Shown here: piece by piece, positions 36,656-45,792 of the stretch
How positions within the stretch are numbered: position 1 is the first letter of the stretch
Layout: every line of letters begins with the position of its first letter
NCBI RefSeq assembly: GCF_900110115.1
Contig: NZ_FOCM01000009.1
Coordinates: 62,132 to 126,131, forward strand
DNA length: 64,000 nucleotides
DNA from: Palleronia pelagia
GTDB taxonomy: Bacteria > Pseudomonadota > Alphaproteobacteria > Rhodobacterales > Rhodobacteraceae
Direction of reading: 5' to 3'
Made by a program: the position numbers and the translations under genes
Notes under the pieces: model-generated
Told to the model about the DNA's origin: nothing
The model's input: the letters and a program-made list of their open reading frames with translations, nothing else
Databases searched by the model: none

Positions 36656-37297
36656 TTAACGCGCGGGATCGCCCAGCCGGATCACCGGCCCGGCGGCGGC
36701 CGCCGCGTCGTCGGCGTCGTGGGTGACCATGACCACGGGCAGAGACCGCGCGCGGGCGGTGTCGAACACCATGGCGCGGGTGCTTTCGCGCCGCGCGGCG
36801 TCGAGCCGCGAGAACGCCTCGTCCAGCAGCAATGCGTAGGGATCGGCCAGCAGCATCCGCATCAGGGACACCCGCGCGCGCTGCCCGCCCGACAGCGTGG
36901 CCGGGTCGCGGTCCTCGAACCCCGCCAGACCGACCTCGTCCAGCGCGGCGGCGATGCGCTCGCGCCGCGCGGCCCGGTCGCCGCCGGCCAGCCCGAAGGC
37001 CAGGTTGCCGCCGACGCTGAGATGCGGGAACAGCAGATCGTCCTGGAAGAGAATGCCCATGCCGCGCCGCGCGGTGGGCAGATCGGTCACGTCACGGCCA
37101 TTCAGGATGACCCGGCCCCGCGCGGTGAACGCGGGATCGAGCGTGCCGATGAGGTAGGACAGCAGCGTCGACTTGCCCACGCCGGACGGCCCCATGACGG
37201 TCAGGACCGTGCCGGGCGGCACATTTCGGTCCAGCGCGATCAGGGGATGGTCGCCCTTGCGGATCTCGACGGCCTGGATGGTCAGTCCCTCAGCCAT
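36656..37297 (-). CDS. ynjD: YnjD-like ABC transporter ATP-binding protein
   Basis: A 213-residue ABC ATPase with Walker A GPSGVGKSTLL near residue 36, Q-loop FQDDLLFPHLSV, signature LSGGQRARVSL, Walker B ALLLDEAFSRLD and switch histidine in VMVTHDADDA. The ATG at 37297 overlaps the permease end by 8 nt. Together with the two-domain permease and the binding protein it matches the E. coli ynjBCD set. The substrate is unknown; related folds (ThiQ, FbpC) suggest thiamine-like or metal substrates, which is only a guess. Confidence 0.87.
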   Translation of the reverse strand: MAEGLTIQAVEIRKGDHPLIALDRNVPPGTVLTVMGPSGVGKSTLLSYLIGTLDPAFTARGRVILNGRDVTDLPTARRGMGILFQDDLLFPHLSVGGNLAFGLAGGDRAARRERIAAALDEVGLAGFEDRDPATLSGGQRARVSLMRMLLADPYALLLDEAFSRLDAARRESTRAMVFDTARARSLPVVMVTHDADDAAAAAGPVIRLGDPAR

Positions 37298-38975
37298 GGA
37301 GCCCCCTGCGGTTGCGCCACAGAGCCAGGGGCAGCAGCGTGGCCAGCGCGAATGGCAGCAGTGCGGCACCCGTCTGCGCCAGCGCGTACACGCCGATGGC
37401 GCGCCGGTCGCCGCCCGAGGCGAGCGCCACCGCCTCGGTCGTCAGGGTGGCGACCCGGCCGCCGCCGATCAGCAGCGTCGGCAGGTATTGTCCGACGCTG
37501 ACCGCCGCGCCGACCGCCGCGGCGACGAGGATGGGACGCAGGAGCATTGGCAGCCTGACCCGAAGGAACACGCGGCCGGGCGATGCGCCCAGCGCGGCGC
37601 CGACCGTTGCCTGCCGCGTGTCCCAGGCCCGCCACGGATCGCCCAGCGACAGGAACACGTAGGGCAGGACGAAGACCAAGTGCGCGGCAATCACCGGCAA
37701 CGCCCCGCGATCCGCACCCAGCCGCAGAAGCAAGGTCTGGAGGCCCGGCAGGAACGCCGTCTGCGGCACGATCAGCGGCAGGTAGAGCAGCCAGATCCCC
37801 GCGCGACCGATGGGACGGCCACGGCGGAACTCGGCCTCGAGACAGCCAACAGTCAGTGCGACGGCAAGCGCGACCGCCACCAGCGCAACCAGCGCCGTGT
37901 CGCCCACCGCCGCGCCCAGCCCGTCGGCGTGACGCATCCAGCTGCGCGCGGTCAATGCCTCGGGTAAAGCGTCGGGAAACCGCCAGCCTGCCGCGACGGA
38001 CCACAGCGCCATCGCCGCGATCCCGCCGAGAACCGCCAGCGCCGACAGCCCGCCCAGCCCCAGCCCGAGCGGGCGCAGCGGGTCGAGCATCGCGCCGCGC
38101 CCGCCGCCCGTGGCCCAGGCGATGCCCCAGCGGCGCAGCGCGATCTCGCCCCCGCGCCACGCGGCGAGGGCCACCAGCACCAGGGCGAGCTGTAGCAGGG
38201 CCGCGGCCGAGGCCACCAGCCGCATGGACAGGTCCGGGTCCGACATCCAGCGCACGATCTGAACCGACAGGGTGGCGGGGGTCGAGGGGCCGAGGATCAG
38301 CGCCATGTCGACCACCGACATGGAGTAGGCCAGCACCACGAAGACGGGCAGGCGGATCTGGGCATAGACCGCCGGGAACACGACCTTGAGCCACGCGGCG
38401 ATTCGGCCGTATCCCATGGCCTGTGCCGAGATCAGCATGGCGCGCGCGCGCACCTGCCCCAGCGCGGCCAGCGTCATCAGCAGCAGGAACGGCACCTCTT
38501 TCGCGACCAGCCCGGCGGTCAGCGACAGGCCCCACGGGTCGCCCGGGATCAGCCAGTCGGGCGGCCGGTCCCAGCCGGTGATGCCCGGTGAGGCCAGTCT
38601 GGCCAGCCAGCCCGACGGCGCGATGAGGAAAGCGAGCCCCAACGCCGCGGCGGCGTGGGGCACGGAGAGGAGCGGAGACAAGGCGCGCTCGATCCAGTTG
38701 TAGGGCCGCGTGCCCCACCAGCCGGCGACGATCAGCGTGACGATGGCCAACGATATCAGCGTGGCCAGAAGTCCCGTGACCAGCGACAGCCGGATCGAGT
38801 CGCCCAATCCCGGCCACGCCCCCAGCGGGCTCCAAGCCTCGAGCGACGGTCCGATGAAACCGGCGGCGGGCAGGTGCCCCATGGCGGGCAGCAGCGCGCC
38901 CCACAGCCCGGCCGCCACCGGGCCCAGCATCGCCAACAGCATCAGCGTGGGTAGAAGGGCGAGCGGACGGGACAA
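37290..38975 (-). CDS. ynjC: YnjC-like ABC transporter permease (two fused permease domains)
   Basis: A 561-residue membrane protein with about twelve helices. Two binding-protein-dependent transport domains are fused; EAA-type loops are visible at ISAQAMGYGRIAAWLKVVFP and VGAALGASPGRVFLRVRLP. The two-domain layout is shared by YnjC, ThiP and FbpB. It begins 16 nt after the substrate-binding protein gene. Confidence 0.9.
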   Translation of the reverse strand: MSRPLALLPTLMLLAMLGPVAAGLWGALLPAMGHLPAAGFIGPSLEAWSPLGAWPGLGDSIRLSLVTGLLATLISLAIVTLIVAGWWGTRPYNWIERALSPLLSVPHAAAALGLAFLIAPSGWLARLASPGITGWDRPPDWLIPGDPWGLSLTAGLVAKEVPFLLLMTLAALGQVRARAMLISAQAMGYGRIAAWLKVVFPAVYAQIRLPVFVVLAYSMSVVDMALILGPSTPATLSVQIVRWMSDPDLSMRLVASAAALLQLALVLVALAAWRGGEIALRRWGIAWATGGGRGAMLDPLRPLGLGLGGLSALAVLGGIAAMALWSVAAGWRFPDALPEALTARSWMRHADGLGAAVGDTALVALVAVALAVALTVGCLEAEFRRGRPIGRAGIWLLYLPLIVPQTAFLPGLQTLLLRLGADRGALPVIAAHLVFVLPYVFLSLGDPWRAWDTRQATVGAALGASPGRVFLRVRLPMLLRPILVAAAVGAAVSVGQYLPTLLIGGGRVATLTTEAVALASGGDRRAIGVYALAQTGAALLPFALATLLPLALWRNRRGLHG

Positions 38976-38991
38976 GACCGGCCCCGGGGGC

Positions 38992-40185
38992 TCAGTTCAC
39001 GCCGTAGCGGTCGATCCAGGCGTCCTGGATGGCGGTGGACCAGCTGGAATGGGGCTCGGGCAGGACCGGGCCCAGCTCGGCCGGCGACAGGGTGGCGATG
39101 CCCAGGTCGAGATCCGCGAAGGCCTGCCGCATCTCGGGCGACAGCGCCGCCATGTCCAGCACGGTGCCGTAGCCCAGGATATCGGGCGTCTGTGCGCGGA
39201 GTTGCGCCTCGGGCGACAGAAGAAGGTTCGCCACGACCATGGCGCCTTCCTTGGCGCCCGAGTTGAAGGGGATCGCCACGAAGCTCGCGTTGCCGATGGT
39301 CCCGCCCTCGGGGACGAAGGTGCGGATGGTATCGGGCAGCTGGAAGTTGGCGATGGCGGCCGAAGCCTCGGACGGCGACAGCGACGGGGCGATGTCGATC
39401 TCCTCGTCGGTGAGCAGCTGGAACTGCGCCGGGCCCGAGGTCGGGTAGGCGTCGCCGCCGCGCCAGAGGTTCGGCTGCAGCGCGTCGAGATAGTCCCACA
39501 GCGGCGCGGTGACGGCGTCGAAATCGGCCTCGTCCACCGGCGATCGCAATGCGTCGCTGTCCACCTGGCTGACCAGCACCTGTTTCAGGAAGGTCACGCC
39601 GAGGAAATCGGGCGGCTGGGGATAGGTGAAGCGGCCCGGGTTGGCCGCGGCCCAGTCCAGAAGCCCGTCCATGTCCGCGGGCGGCTCGGCATCGGCGCTG
39701 TCGTACATGAAGACGAACTGCGCCTTGGCCCAGGGGCTTTCCATGCCGTCCACCGGGGTGCCGAAATCGGTGGTGATCGCCTCGTCCTCGGCGACGAGGT
39801 CATAGTTCGGCAGCTGGGTGGCGAAGGGGCCGAACAGCAGGTCGGCGTCCTTCATCGCGGCGAAGTTGGCCCCGTTGATCCAGATCATGTCGACCGCGCT
39901 GTCGTCGGTCTGGCCCGCCTCGCGCTCGGACAGGACACGGGTGACGGCGTCGGCGGTGTCGGTCAGTTTCACGTGTTCCAGCGTGACGCCGTGGCGCTCG
40001 GCCACCTGCTCGCCCAGCCAGGCGATGAAGTCGTTGGTCTGGGTCGATCCGCCCCAGGCATGCCAGTAGACCGTCTGCCCCTCGGCGGCCGCGAGCACGC
40101 TGTCCCAGTCGGACGGATCGGGCGCGGTCTGACCCGAGGCAAGCCCCGGAGTGAGGGAGGCGAGGGCGGCAAGAAGCAGACGCAT
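38992..40185 (-). CDS. ynjB: YnjB-like periplasmic substrate-binding protein
   Basis: A 397-residue secreted protein with a signal peptide (RLLLAALASLTPGLASGQ). The mature part (GQTVYWHAWGGSTQTNDFIA, VDMIWINGANFAAMKDADLL) matches the YnjB branch of family 1 solute-binding proteins. The second of two nearby ATGs (40185) is preferred because AAAGG lies seven bases upstream; the other is at 40191. The gene lies 23 nt after ynjF. Confidence 0.9.
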   Translation of the reverse strand: MRLLLAALASLTPGLASGQTAPDPSDWDSVLAAAEGQTVYWHAWGGSTQTNDFIAWLGEQVAERHGVTLEHVKLTDTADAVTRVLSEREAGQTDDSAVDMIWINGANFAAMKDADLLFGPFATQLPNYDLVAEDEAITTDFGTPVDGMESPWAKAQFVFMYDSADAEPPADMDGLLDWAAANPGRFTYPQPPDFLGVTFLKQVLVSQVDSDALRSPVDEADFDAVTAPLWDYLDALQPNLWRGGDAYPTSGPAQFQLLTDEEIDIAPSLSPSEASAAIANFQLPDTIRTFVPEGGTIGNASFVAIPFNSGAKEGAMVVANLLLSPEAQLRAQTPDILGYGTVLDMAALSPEMRQAFADLDLGIATLSPAELGPVLPEPHSSWSTAIQDAWIDRYGVN

Positions 40186-40208
40186 GGGCATACCTTTCAG
40201 GGGTCGTG

Positions 40209-40817
40209 TCAGGAATGGAACAGGTGATGGGCGGTGCGCAGGCGCAGGACCGCCGTGGCCAGACATAGCGCGCCGAAGATCCAGGCCAGCGGCGCGAAAT
40301 ACATTGGAAGCAGGCAGATCAGGACGAAGAAGCCGATGGTTTCGAACCCTTCGAGCAGCCCGTTCGAGTAGAAAAGCGATTTCTCGCCCTGCGCGTCGGT
40401 CTCGATCCCGTGCTTTTCGGCCAGGATGGCGAAGCCCAGGAAGCTCGTGCCGTTCACGTAGAAACTGGCCAGCAGGAAGGCCGCGGCGATGGCGTTCGTG
40501 GCCGGGTCCGCCACGGCGAAGGCGAGCGGGATCGCCCCATAGAAGGCGAAATCGGCGACGATATCCAGGTATCCGCCGAAGTCGGTCTTGCGGCTTGCCC
40601 GCGCGACGGCCCCGTCCAGCCCGTCGGCAAGGCGCGAGGCCAGCAGCGGCAGCAGGGCGATGAGGTAGGCTTCGACGGCGATGCAGACAGCAGCAAGCAG
40701 GCCCAGGCCCAGGCCCGCCAAAGTCACGGCGTTCGCACCGATGCCCGCCTGCGCCACGCGCGCGCCCAACCGGTTCAGCGGAGGGTCGATGATCGGTCTG
40801 ATACGGGCGTCGAACAC
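40209..40817 (-). CDS. ynjF: YnjF-like CDP-alcohol phosphatidyltransferase family membrane protein
   Basis: A 202-residue membrane protein with about five helices. The family catalytic motif is clear at DGAVARASRKTDFGGYLDIV followed by AD, with all aspartates present. Such enzymes transfer a phospho-alcohol head group from a CDP-linked donor. The GTG at 40817 has AGGAG eight bases upstream. E. coli also has ynjF close to ynjBCD, so the four genes travel together; the biological link between importer and transferase is unknown. Confidence 0.88.
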   Translation of the reverse strand: MFDARIRPIIDPPLNRLGARVAQAGIGANAVTLAGLGLGLLAAVCIAVEAYLIALLPLLASRLADGLDGAVARASRKTDFGGYLDIVADFAFYGAIPLAFAVADPATNAIAAAFLLASFYVNGTSFLGFAILAEKHGIETDAQGEKSLFYSNGLLEGFETIGFFVLICLLPMYFAPLAWIFGALCLATAVLRLRTAHHLFHS

Positions 40818-40934
40818 GGTGCCGGCTCCTCCTTGTGGCGAAGGTATGCCGAGCGGCACCGCACGTGGCAATCACTGTGCCGCAAAAGTGAGCAGGGCGC
40901 CCCAATCGTTTCAAAGGGCGCCGTTATAGGCGAT

Positions 40935-41273
40935 TCAGGCCCGTTTCTGCAGCCGGTTTTCCGGGGGGCGAATGACCTCGCGCGTGCCGTTGGCCGCATA
41001 GGCATGGATATCGCGCCCGCGCCGGATCGCGTCGAGCCGATCGCGCGCGGCCTCGATCCCGCGCCCGGCCGCGTCCACCAGTGCCTGGTTGCGGTCTGCC
41101 TTCCGGCGCAGCGTTTCGACTTCGTCGGCGGTGGGCTGGCGCGCCTGCAACGCGGCGATCAGCCGTTCCTTGGCATCGGCCAGATCCGCGGCCCCGCGCA
41201 CGTCGCCTCGCCGCAGGAAGTCGCGTTCCCGGTCCAGCAGGGCAACCATGCGACGGTAGGGGCCGTCAAACAT
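40935..41273 (-). CDS. flgN: FlgN-like flagellar export chaperone
   Basis: A 112-residue, highly charged helical protein (YRRMVALLDRERDFLRRGDV, AKERLIAALQARQPTADEVE). Size, composition and its place after the rod-binding flgJ-like gene fit FlgN, the chaperone for hook-junction proteins FlgK and FlgL. It overlaps the flgJ-like gene by 8 nt. Similarity to FlgN is modest. Confidence 0.7.
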   Translation of the reverse strand: MFDGPYRRMVALLDRERDFLRRGDVRGAADLADAKERLIAALQARQPTADEVETLRRKADRNQALVDAAGRGIEAARDRLDAIRRGRDIHAYAANGTREVIRPPENRLQKRA

Positions 41274-41556
41274 TGCGGGCCTCTCGTTTCATGAGCGCAT
41301 CGAAGATCTGTTCCGTCAGCCCGATACCGCCTGCCTCGACCAATTGCCGTGCCCGCTCGTCTCGCATCAGGGACGCGAACTGGTCCTCGCCCGCGCCCCC
41401 GCCGAACGGTCCGGCCTGCGGTGCGAGACCAGCATCCTTCAGCATCAGCGACAGGAACGTCGCCTCAAGCGCCATGGCGGTTTCGCGCAGCTCTGCCCGG
41501 CGCGCGGACTCCACCGCTGGCGGGCTCGAAGGCGGGGAAACTGGAATCGGTGTCAT
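41266..41556 (-). CDS. flgJ: FlgJ-like rod-binding protein (no muramidase domain)
   Basis: A 96-residue protein with the rod-binding pattern ALEATFLSLMLKDAGLAPQA and QFASLMRDERARQLVEAGGI followed by GLTEQIFDAL. Only the N-terminal scaffolding domain of enterobacterial FlgJ is present, as in many alphaproteobacteria. The ATG at 41556 has AAGGAG six bases upstream. It is divergent from fliK. Confidence 0.85.
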   Translation of the reverse strand: MTPIPVSPPSSPPAVESARRAELRETAMALEATFLSLMLKDAGLAPQAGPFGGGAGEDQFASLMRDERARQLVEAGGIGLTEQIFDALMKREARNV

Positions 41557-41656
41557 CGGCGTCTCCTTGCGTCTCAAGGTCAGAAAATCCGATGGCGGTA
41601 AAGAAAAGGTAAGCTTTTGCGCGGAGTCTCATCCGCAGCGAGAGGACGGAACTCCA

Positions 41657-43786
41657 ATGGTTCAGATCGAGACAATCGCATCGCAAGGCGCGCCAGTTCG
41701 GCCTCCCCGGTCCGACGCGCTACGCGGCGACGTGGCGGGTTTCCATCGGCTGATTGACCAATCCGGCGACCAGCGAACGTGGCATGATGCGGAACATCGC
41801 GGCAGCGGCGCGAAAACCGGCCGAGGCGCGCCAGCGGGCGACGCGCGCGGCCCGGCCGACACGGCTTCTGCGCCCGCGCGCGATGCGGCGTCGCCGGATC
41901 ATCCCGGCGCTGACCCCGCCGATGGGGACGCCCGGTCGGAAACCGTCGCGCGTGTCCCCGCCCCACTGGAGTCAGACGTCGAGGCGGCCGTTCGGGCCCT
42001 GATCGGAGGACCGCGACCCGACGGCGGGAGTCCGGCCGACATCGGTGACGAAGGCATGTCAGCCAGGCAACCGCATCCGGACGGGCCGCGGGACCCCGTG
42101 CAGAACCACGTTGCGGAACAGGGGGTGGACCAAGGTCTGCCCGCTGTTCCGCAAATCCCCGATCGGCTGCCCGAGACGGAGATCCCATTGGGTCCCGCGC
42201 AAACGCAGGCATTTGCGTTGCCCCGGTCGCCGCGGTCCGAGGTGAGCACGGTCCGCTTGGACGGCGCCAACCCGCTATTTCAGCCGACGAAAGCCGCCGG
42301 CGCGTCCGTGCAGGTGCCCGTCTCCACATCTCCGGCGCGCTCCCTCAACGCGGACGACACCATGTCCGCCAAGACCCAGGAGATCGTTCTCGACCCCGCC
42401 GGGTTCGCAAGAAAAGCGTCTTCATCGGAACGGATCCAAGGGGCCGGCGGCGATGCCGCCGCGGCTGCCCGGGTTTTCGACGACGGGCGCTTGATGATCC
42501 GGCCAACCTCGGCTGCGACGATCGACGACGTCATGGCGAAGGCCGACGGACTGATCCCTAAGACCGCGGAATCCGCAGCCACCAAGGCCGGGACCATCCG
42601 GCCGGAAGTCACTACTTCCGGGCTCTCAGCCAGCCCGACGCCACCTGCGCGGGCCGTCGAAAGCGGGAAGATTCCATCACCCTCCGGGCAAGGCGGTTTT
42701 GCGGCGCAGCGCGGAGACGCTGTGCCTCTCGGGGCCACGGCACGTGCTGATGTGCCGATGACGGCCGGTCGTGAAACCCGGACGGTGTCAGTTCGCCCAG
42801 AAGCTTCCACGATGACCGTGGGCCCCAGCGTGTCCACGAAGGCTCCGGCGGTCGGCTCGCCAGGCCTTGATCAAGACATCGCACGGGCCGGGGGGGCGGT
42901 TCATCAGAACGGCCCGTTGGGTATTGCCCGTGATGCCGCCCGTCAGGAAGAACCTTCGGGCGCGATGTCATCCCGCGCCTCGGCATTCGCCGCGGACCCG
43001 GATGGACGAGCGGCGGCCCTCCCCTCCGGTCGGGGCGCCGCCAAGCTGACATTCCAATCCGCGCGTCCAACCGGATCGGAAACCCGCGATCTTGGGCCAT
43101 CGGTCAAGGCGGTGTCCGAGCCGGGCGACACGCGATTGCAGGGCGGAATTCCGCCCGCTGCGCCCGGCCACGGCCGCATCGAAGCCTCACCGGCGGTGGT
43201 GCAAGCCATGGACCCGTCGAATGTTGCCGCGCCGGGAGATCATGCAAGGAAGTCGGTCCCGCCGCTAGGGATCATCGCGCAGGATGAGCGGGTTCTGGCG
43301 AGCGACGTCACGGTCGGCGCAGAGCGCCCGGCCCGTTCCGAGCCTGCACTCGCGGCCACACCATCCGCCACGCCGAACGCGACGGCGCCCCGGCCCGTAC
43401 CGGCACAGATCGCGGTGGCCGTGGCGTCCGCGCCGGCCGGGACCTCGTCGATCGAGCTGTCCCTCGCGCCCGAGGAACTGGGACGCGTCACGATCACGCT
43501 CAATCGCGGCGAGGCGGGCCTGTCGGTCGTGCTTTTGGCAGAGCGGGACGACACGATGGCGATGCTGCGCCGCCACGGCGAGCAATTGCGCGAGGCATTC
43601 ACGGCCCTGGATCAGGGCAGCGTCGACATTTCCTTCGCCGGCGGGGGCGCTGACCCCGAGCGACGGCGCGATGAGACCGGGCCGCGGTCCGAAGCAGGGT
43701 CGTCCGACCTGTCGGGCCATGCGGTGGCGGCCCAACCCAAAAGCCGGCCCGGCGCCCCGGACGGCCGTCTCGACTTGCGGATGTAG
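41657..43786 (+). CDS. fliK: FliK, flagellar hook-length control protein
   Basis: A 709-residue protein. Almost all of it is low-complexity, rich in Pro, Ala, Gly, Ser and Arg, as expected of a molecular ruler. The folded C-terminal Flg_hook domain covers about residues 585-680 (IELSLAPEELGRVTITLNRG, LLAERDDTMAMLRRHGEQLR). FliK signals FlhB to switch substrate when the hook reaches full length. It starts at 41657 and precedes flgD by 9 nt. Confidence 0.9.
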   Translation: MVQIETIASQGAPVRPPRSDALRGDVAGFHRLIDQSGDQRTWHDAEHRGSGAKTGRGAPAGDARGPADTASAPARDAASPDHPGADPADGDARSETVARVPAPLESDVEAAVRALIGGPRPDGGSPADIGDEGMSARQPHPDGPRDPVQNHVAEQGVDQGLPAVPQIPDRLPETEIPLGPAQTQAFALPRSPRSEVSTVRLDGANPLFQPTKAAGASVQVPVSTSPARSLNADDTMSAKTQEIVLDPAGFARKASSSERIQGAGGDAAAAARVFDDGRLMIRPTSAATIDDVMAKADGLIPKTAESAATKAGTIRPEVTTSGLSASPTPPARAVESGKIPSPSGQGGFAAQRGDAVPLGATARADVPMTAGRETRTVSVRPEASTMTVGPSVSTKAPAVGSPGLDQDIARAGGAVHQNGPLGIARDAARQEEPSGAMSSRASAFAADPDGRAAALPSGRGAAKLTFQSARPTGSETRDLGPSVKAVSEPGDTRLQGGIPPAAPGHGRIEASPAVVQAMDPSNVAAPGDHARKSVPPLGIIAQDERVLASDVTVGAERPARSEPALAATPSATPNATAPRPVPAQIAVAVASAPAGTSSIELSLAPEELGRVTITLNRGEAGLSVVLLAERDDTMAMLRRHGEQLREAFTALDQGSVDISFAGGGADPERRRDETGPRSEAGSSDLSGHAVAAQPKSRPGAPDGRLDLRM

Positions 43787-43795
43787 GAGAAGAAG

Positions 43796-44470
43796 ATGAT
43801 GGATCTCGGTCCCGTTTCGACCCGGAATTCGGGCGCACAGGCACAAAGCGGCTCCCAGGCCGCCGCCGCGGCGGACAAGCTCAGCTCGGATTTCGAGACA
43901 TTCCTGCGGTTGCTCACGACCCAGATCAGCAGCCAGGACCCGCTGGACCCCATGAAGCCCGAGCAGTTCGCCTCCCAACTCGCCACGTTCTCGACGGTCG
44001 AGCAGAGCGTTCGGACCAATGATCTGCTGGAGCGTATCCTTGCCGGGCAGGGCGCGGGCGGATCCGGCGACCTTGCGGGCTGGATCGGCCGCGAGGCACG
44101 GGCGCCGATGGCGGCTCGTTATGACGGTGCGCCGGTGACACTGTACCCCGAACCGGCCGCCGCGGGCGACCGTCACGCGTTGGTGGTACTGGACGCATCG
44201 GGGACAGAGATCGACCGCCGAGTGATCGATGGCAGCGGTGACCCGGTGGCCTGGGATGGCCGACTGCGAACCGGCGGAGCGGCGCCCGACGGGGTCTATC
44301 GCTTCGTCGCCGAAAGCTATGAGGGCGAGAGCCTCGCCGCCAGCGCACCGGTCGAGACATATGCCCGCGTGTCCGAGGTCCGATTCGCGCCTGACGGCGC
44401 ACGGCTGATTTTCGCGGGGGGTGTCGAGATCGGCGTAGAGCACGCTACGGCTCTGCGCGCGTTGGATTGA
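43796..44470 (+). CDS. flgD: FlgD, hook-capping protein
   Basis: A 224-residue hook scaffold. The N-terminal motif FLRLLTTQISSQDPLDPMKP followed by EQFASQLATFSTVEQ is diagnostic, and the C-terminal beta-rich part (WDGRLRTGGAAPDGVYRFVA) is the FlgD Ig-like region. GTAGGAGAAGAAG lies before the ATG. In many relatives flgE follows; here the flagellar genes stop. Confidence 0.94.
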   Translation: MMDLGPVSTRNSGAQAQSGSQAAAAADKLSSDFETFLRLLTTQISSQDPLDPMKPEQFASQLATFSTVEQSVRTNDLLERILAGQGAGGSGDLAGWIGREARAPMAARYDGAPVTLYPEPAAAGDRHALVVLDASGTEIDRRVIDGSGDPVAWDGRLRTGGAAPDGVYRFVAESYEGESLAASAPVETYARVSEVRFAPDGARLIFAGGVEIGVEHATALRALD

Positions 44471-44898
44471 CCGGACGGGCTGCTCTGCCGCGACCGACAG
44501 GGCCTGCTTGCGCGGCCGGGCAACGCCGGCTCGAGAAAAGGATTTGAAAGGAACTGCATGGGGAGGCCATTGGCTGCGTGGCGACAGGAGAAGAACTGCG
44601 AGACTCGCCGGCTTCGCGCTGCCACGACATCACGGCCTCGCCGCGAAGCGGCGATTGGCCGGAGAGGCGGCCGTTAAACGCCACGTCGTCGGGGGCCGCG
44701 AAGCGTGGCGTACGAGGGCGCGCACTCCGTTGCCGGCCAGGGCGCGGGCAGGTGCCTTGCCGCGTCGATGCTTGTCTGGGTCGTCGAGACGCTGGTCGCT
44801 TCCAACGAGGATCTCGATTGCTCGACTCGCATATTGTTCCGCCTCCGCCCGCAAGGGAATGCCTGTCGAATCGGGGGGCATGGCGATAGCTAGACGCC
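44471..44898. other. Intergenic stretch after flgD with a possible 39-codon frame
   Basis: No recognised gene, tRNA or terminator with a T-run is visible. One small frame, 44558-44677 on the plus strand, encodes 39 residues (MGRPLAAWRQEKNC then Arg-rich) and has an AAAGGA site five bases before its ATG. A 7-bp stem with a GAA loop lies at 44638-44654. The frame is very basic and could be chance in this GC-rich DNA. Confidence 0.4.
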
Positions 44899-45792
44899 AT
44901 GTGCCCGTCCGGACCCCGTCACGCCAACATGAACTGCCACGCACCCGCGCTGGCGGCTTGGCTGGCCGAGCGCGGTGTGATGTCAAAGGAGACACGTTGG
45001 ACGCGCGTCCGAGCCGGGCGCAGCAACCGCGTGTGGCGCCTGGATTCGCCGGTCGGCGCGCCGCTGATCTGCAAGCTCGGGCTGCCCGACCACGCCACAC
45101 CCATCTTCCCCAATGACCCGGCGGCCGAGGCGGCGGGGCTGGATCACCTCGCCCAAACCGGCCTGGCGCCCGCACCGGTGGCCGCCATTGCCTCGCCCTG
45201 GGGGGCGGTGCTGATAATGGAGGCATTGGCTGTCACCGGTCCCGCGACGCCCGCTGCGGTCGGCGGGGCGCTGGCCCGACTTCACCGGGTCCCGGTTTTG
45301 CCGGGAGCGCGAAGGCTTGTTCTGGACGGCGCCGTGCTGCTGGCGGAAGCGGAGGCAATGCTGGCAGCCGCGCCGCCGGTTTTGAGGGCCGCGATCAGCG
45401 CCATCCCTCCCGACACCCCTGCGCCTGAGACCGGATCCATCCGACTGCTGCATGGCGACCCGGCACCGGACAACGTGCTGGCGACAGCGGCGGGCATTCG
45501 GTTCGTCGATTGGCAATGCCCGGCCACGGGCGATCCGGTGTTCGACCTCGCCTGTTTCGCGGCGCCCTCGATGCGATTGGCAGCGGGCGTCGATCCGCTC
45601 TCCGACCACGAGCTAGACGATCTGCTGCGGGGCTACGGAGACGGGGCGATCGCGGCGCGGTTCAGACGCTGGCGGGCCTGCCTGTCCTACCGTTTCGCGG
45701 CGCATGCTGCCTGGCGGGCGGGGCATGGACACCCGGATTACGCGGCGGGCGCGCGGGCCGAGGTCTACCTGCTAGAGCATCTGTCCCGCTAG
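44899..45792 (+). CDS. Aminoglycoside/choline phosphotransferase-family kinase
   Basis: A 297-residue APH-fold protein. The nucleotide-binding N-lobe includes RAGRSNRVWRLDSP and ICKLGLPDHA. The catalytic loop is LLHGDPAPDNVL near residue 189, and the metal-binding motif is FVDWQCPATGDPVFDLAC. Members phosphorylate small alcohols such as choline, sugars or homoserine; the substrate cannot be assigned. An in-frame ATG at 44929 may be the true start. Its 3' end overlaps convergent ubiB by 21 nt. Confidence 0.85.
   Translation: MCPSGPRHANMNCHAPALAAWLAERGVMSKETRWTRVRAGRSNRVWRLDSPVGAPLICKLGLPDHATPIFPNDPAAEAAGLDHLAQTGLAPAPVAAIASPWGAVLIMEALAVTGPATPAAVGGALARLHRVPVLPGARRLVLDGAVLLAEAEAMLAAAPPVLRAAISAIPPDTPAPETGSIRLLHGDPAPDNVLATAAGIRFVDWQCPATGDPVFDLACFAAPSMRLAAGVDPLSDHELDDLLRGYGDGAIAARFRRWRACLSYRFAAHAAWRAGHGHPDYAAGARAEVYLLEHLSR

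Noticed and set aside
44508..45116. 202-codon frame across the flgD-kinase gap
   Set aside because: It overlaps the start of the phosphotransferase gene in another frame and is Arg/Ala-rich without motifs.
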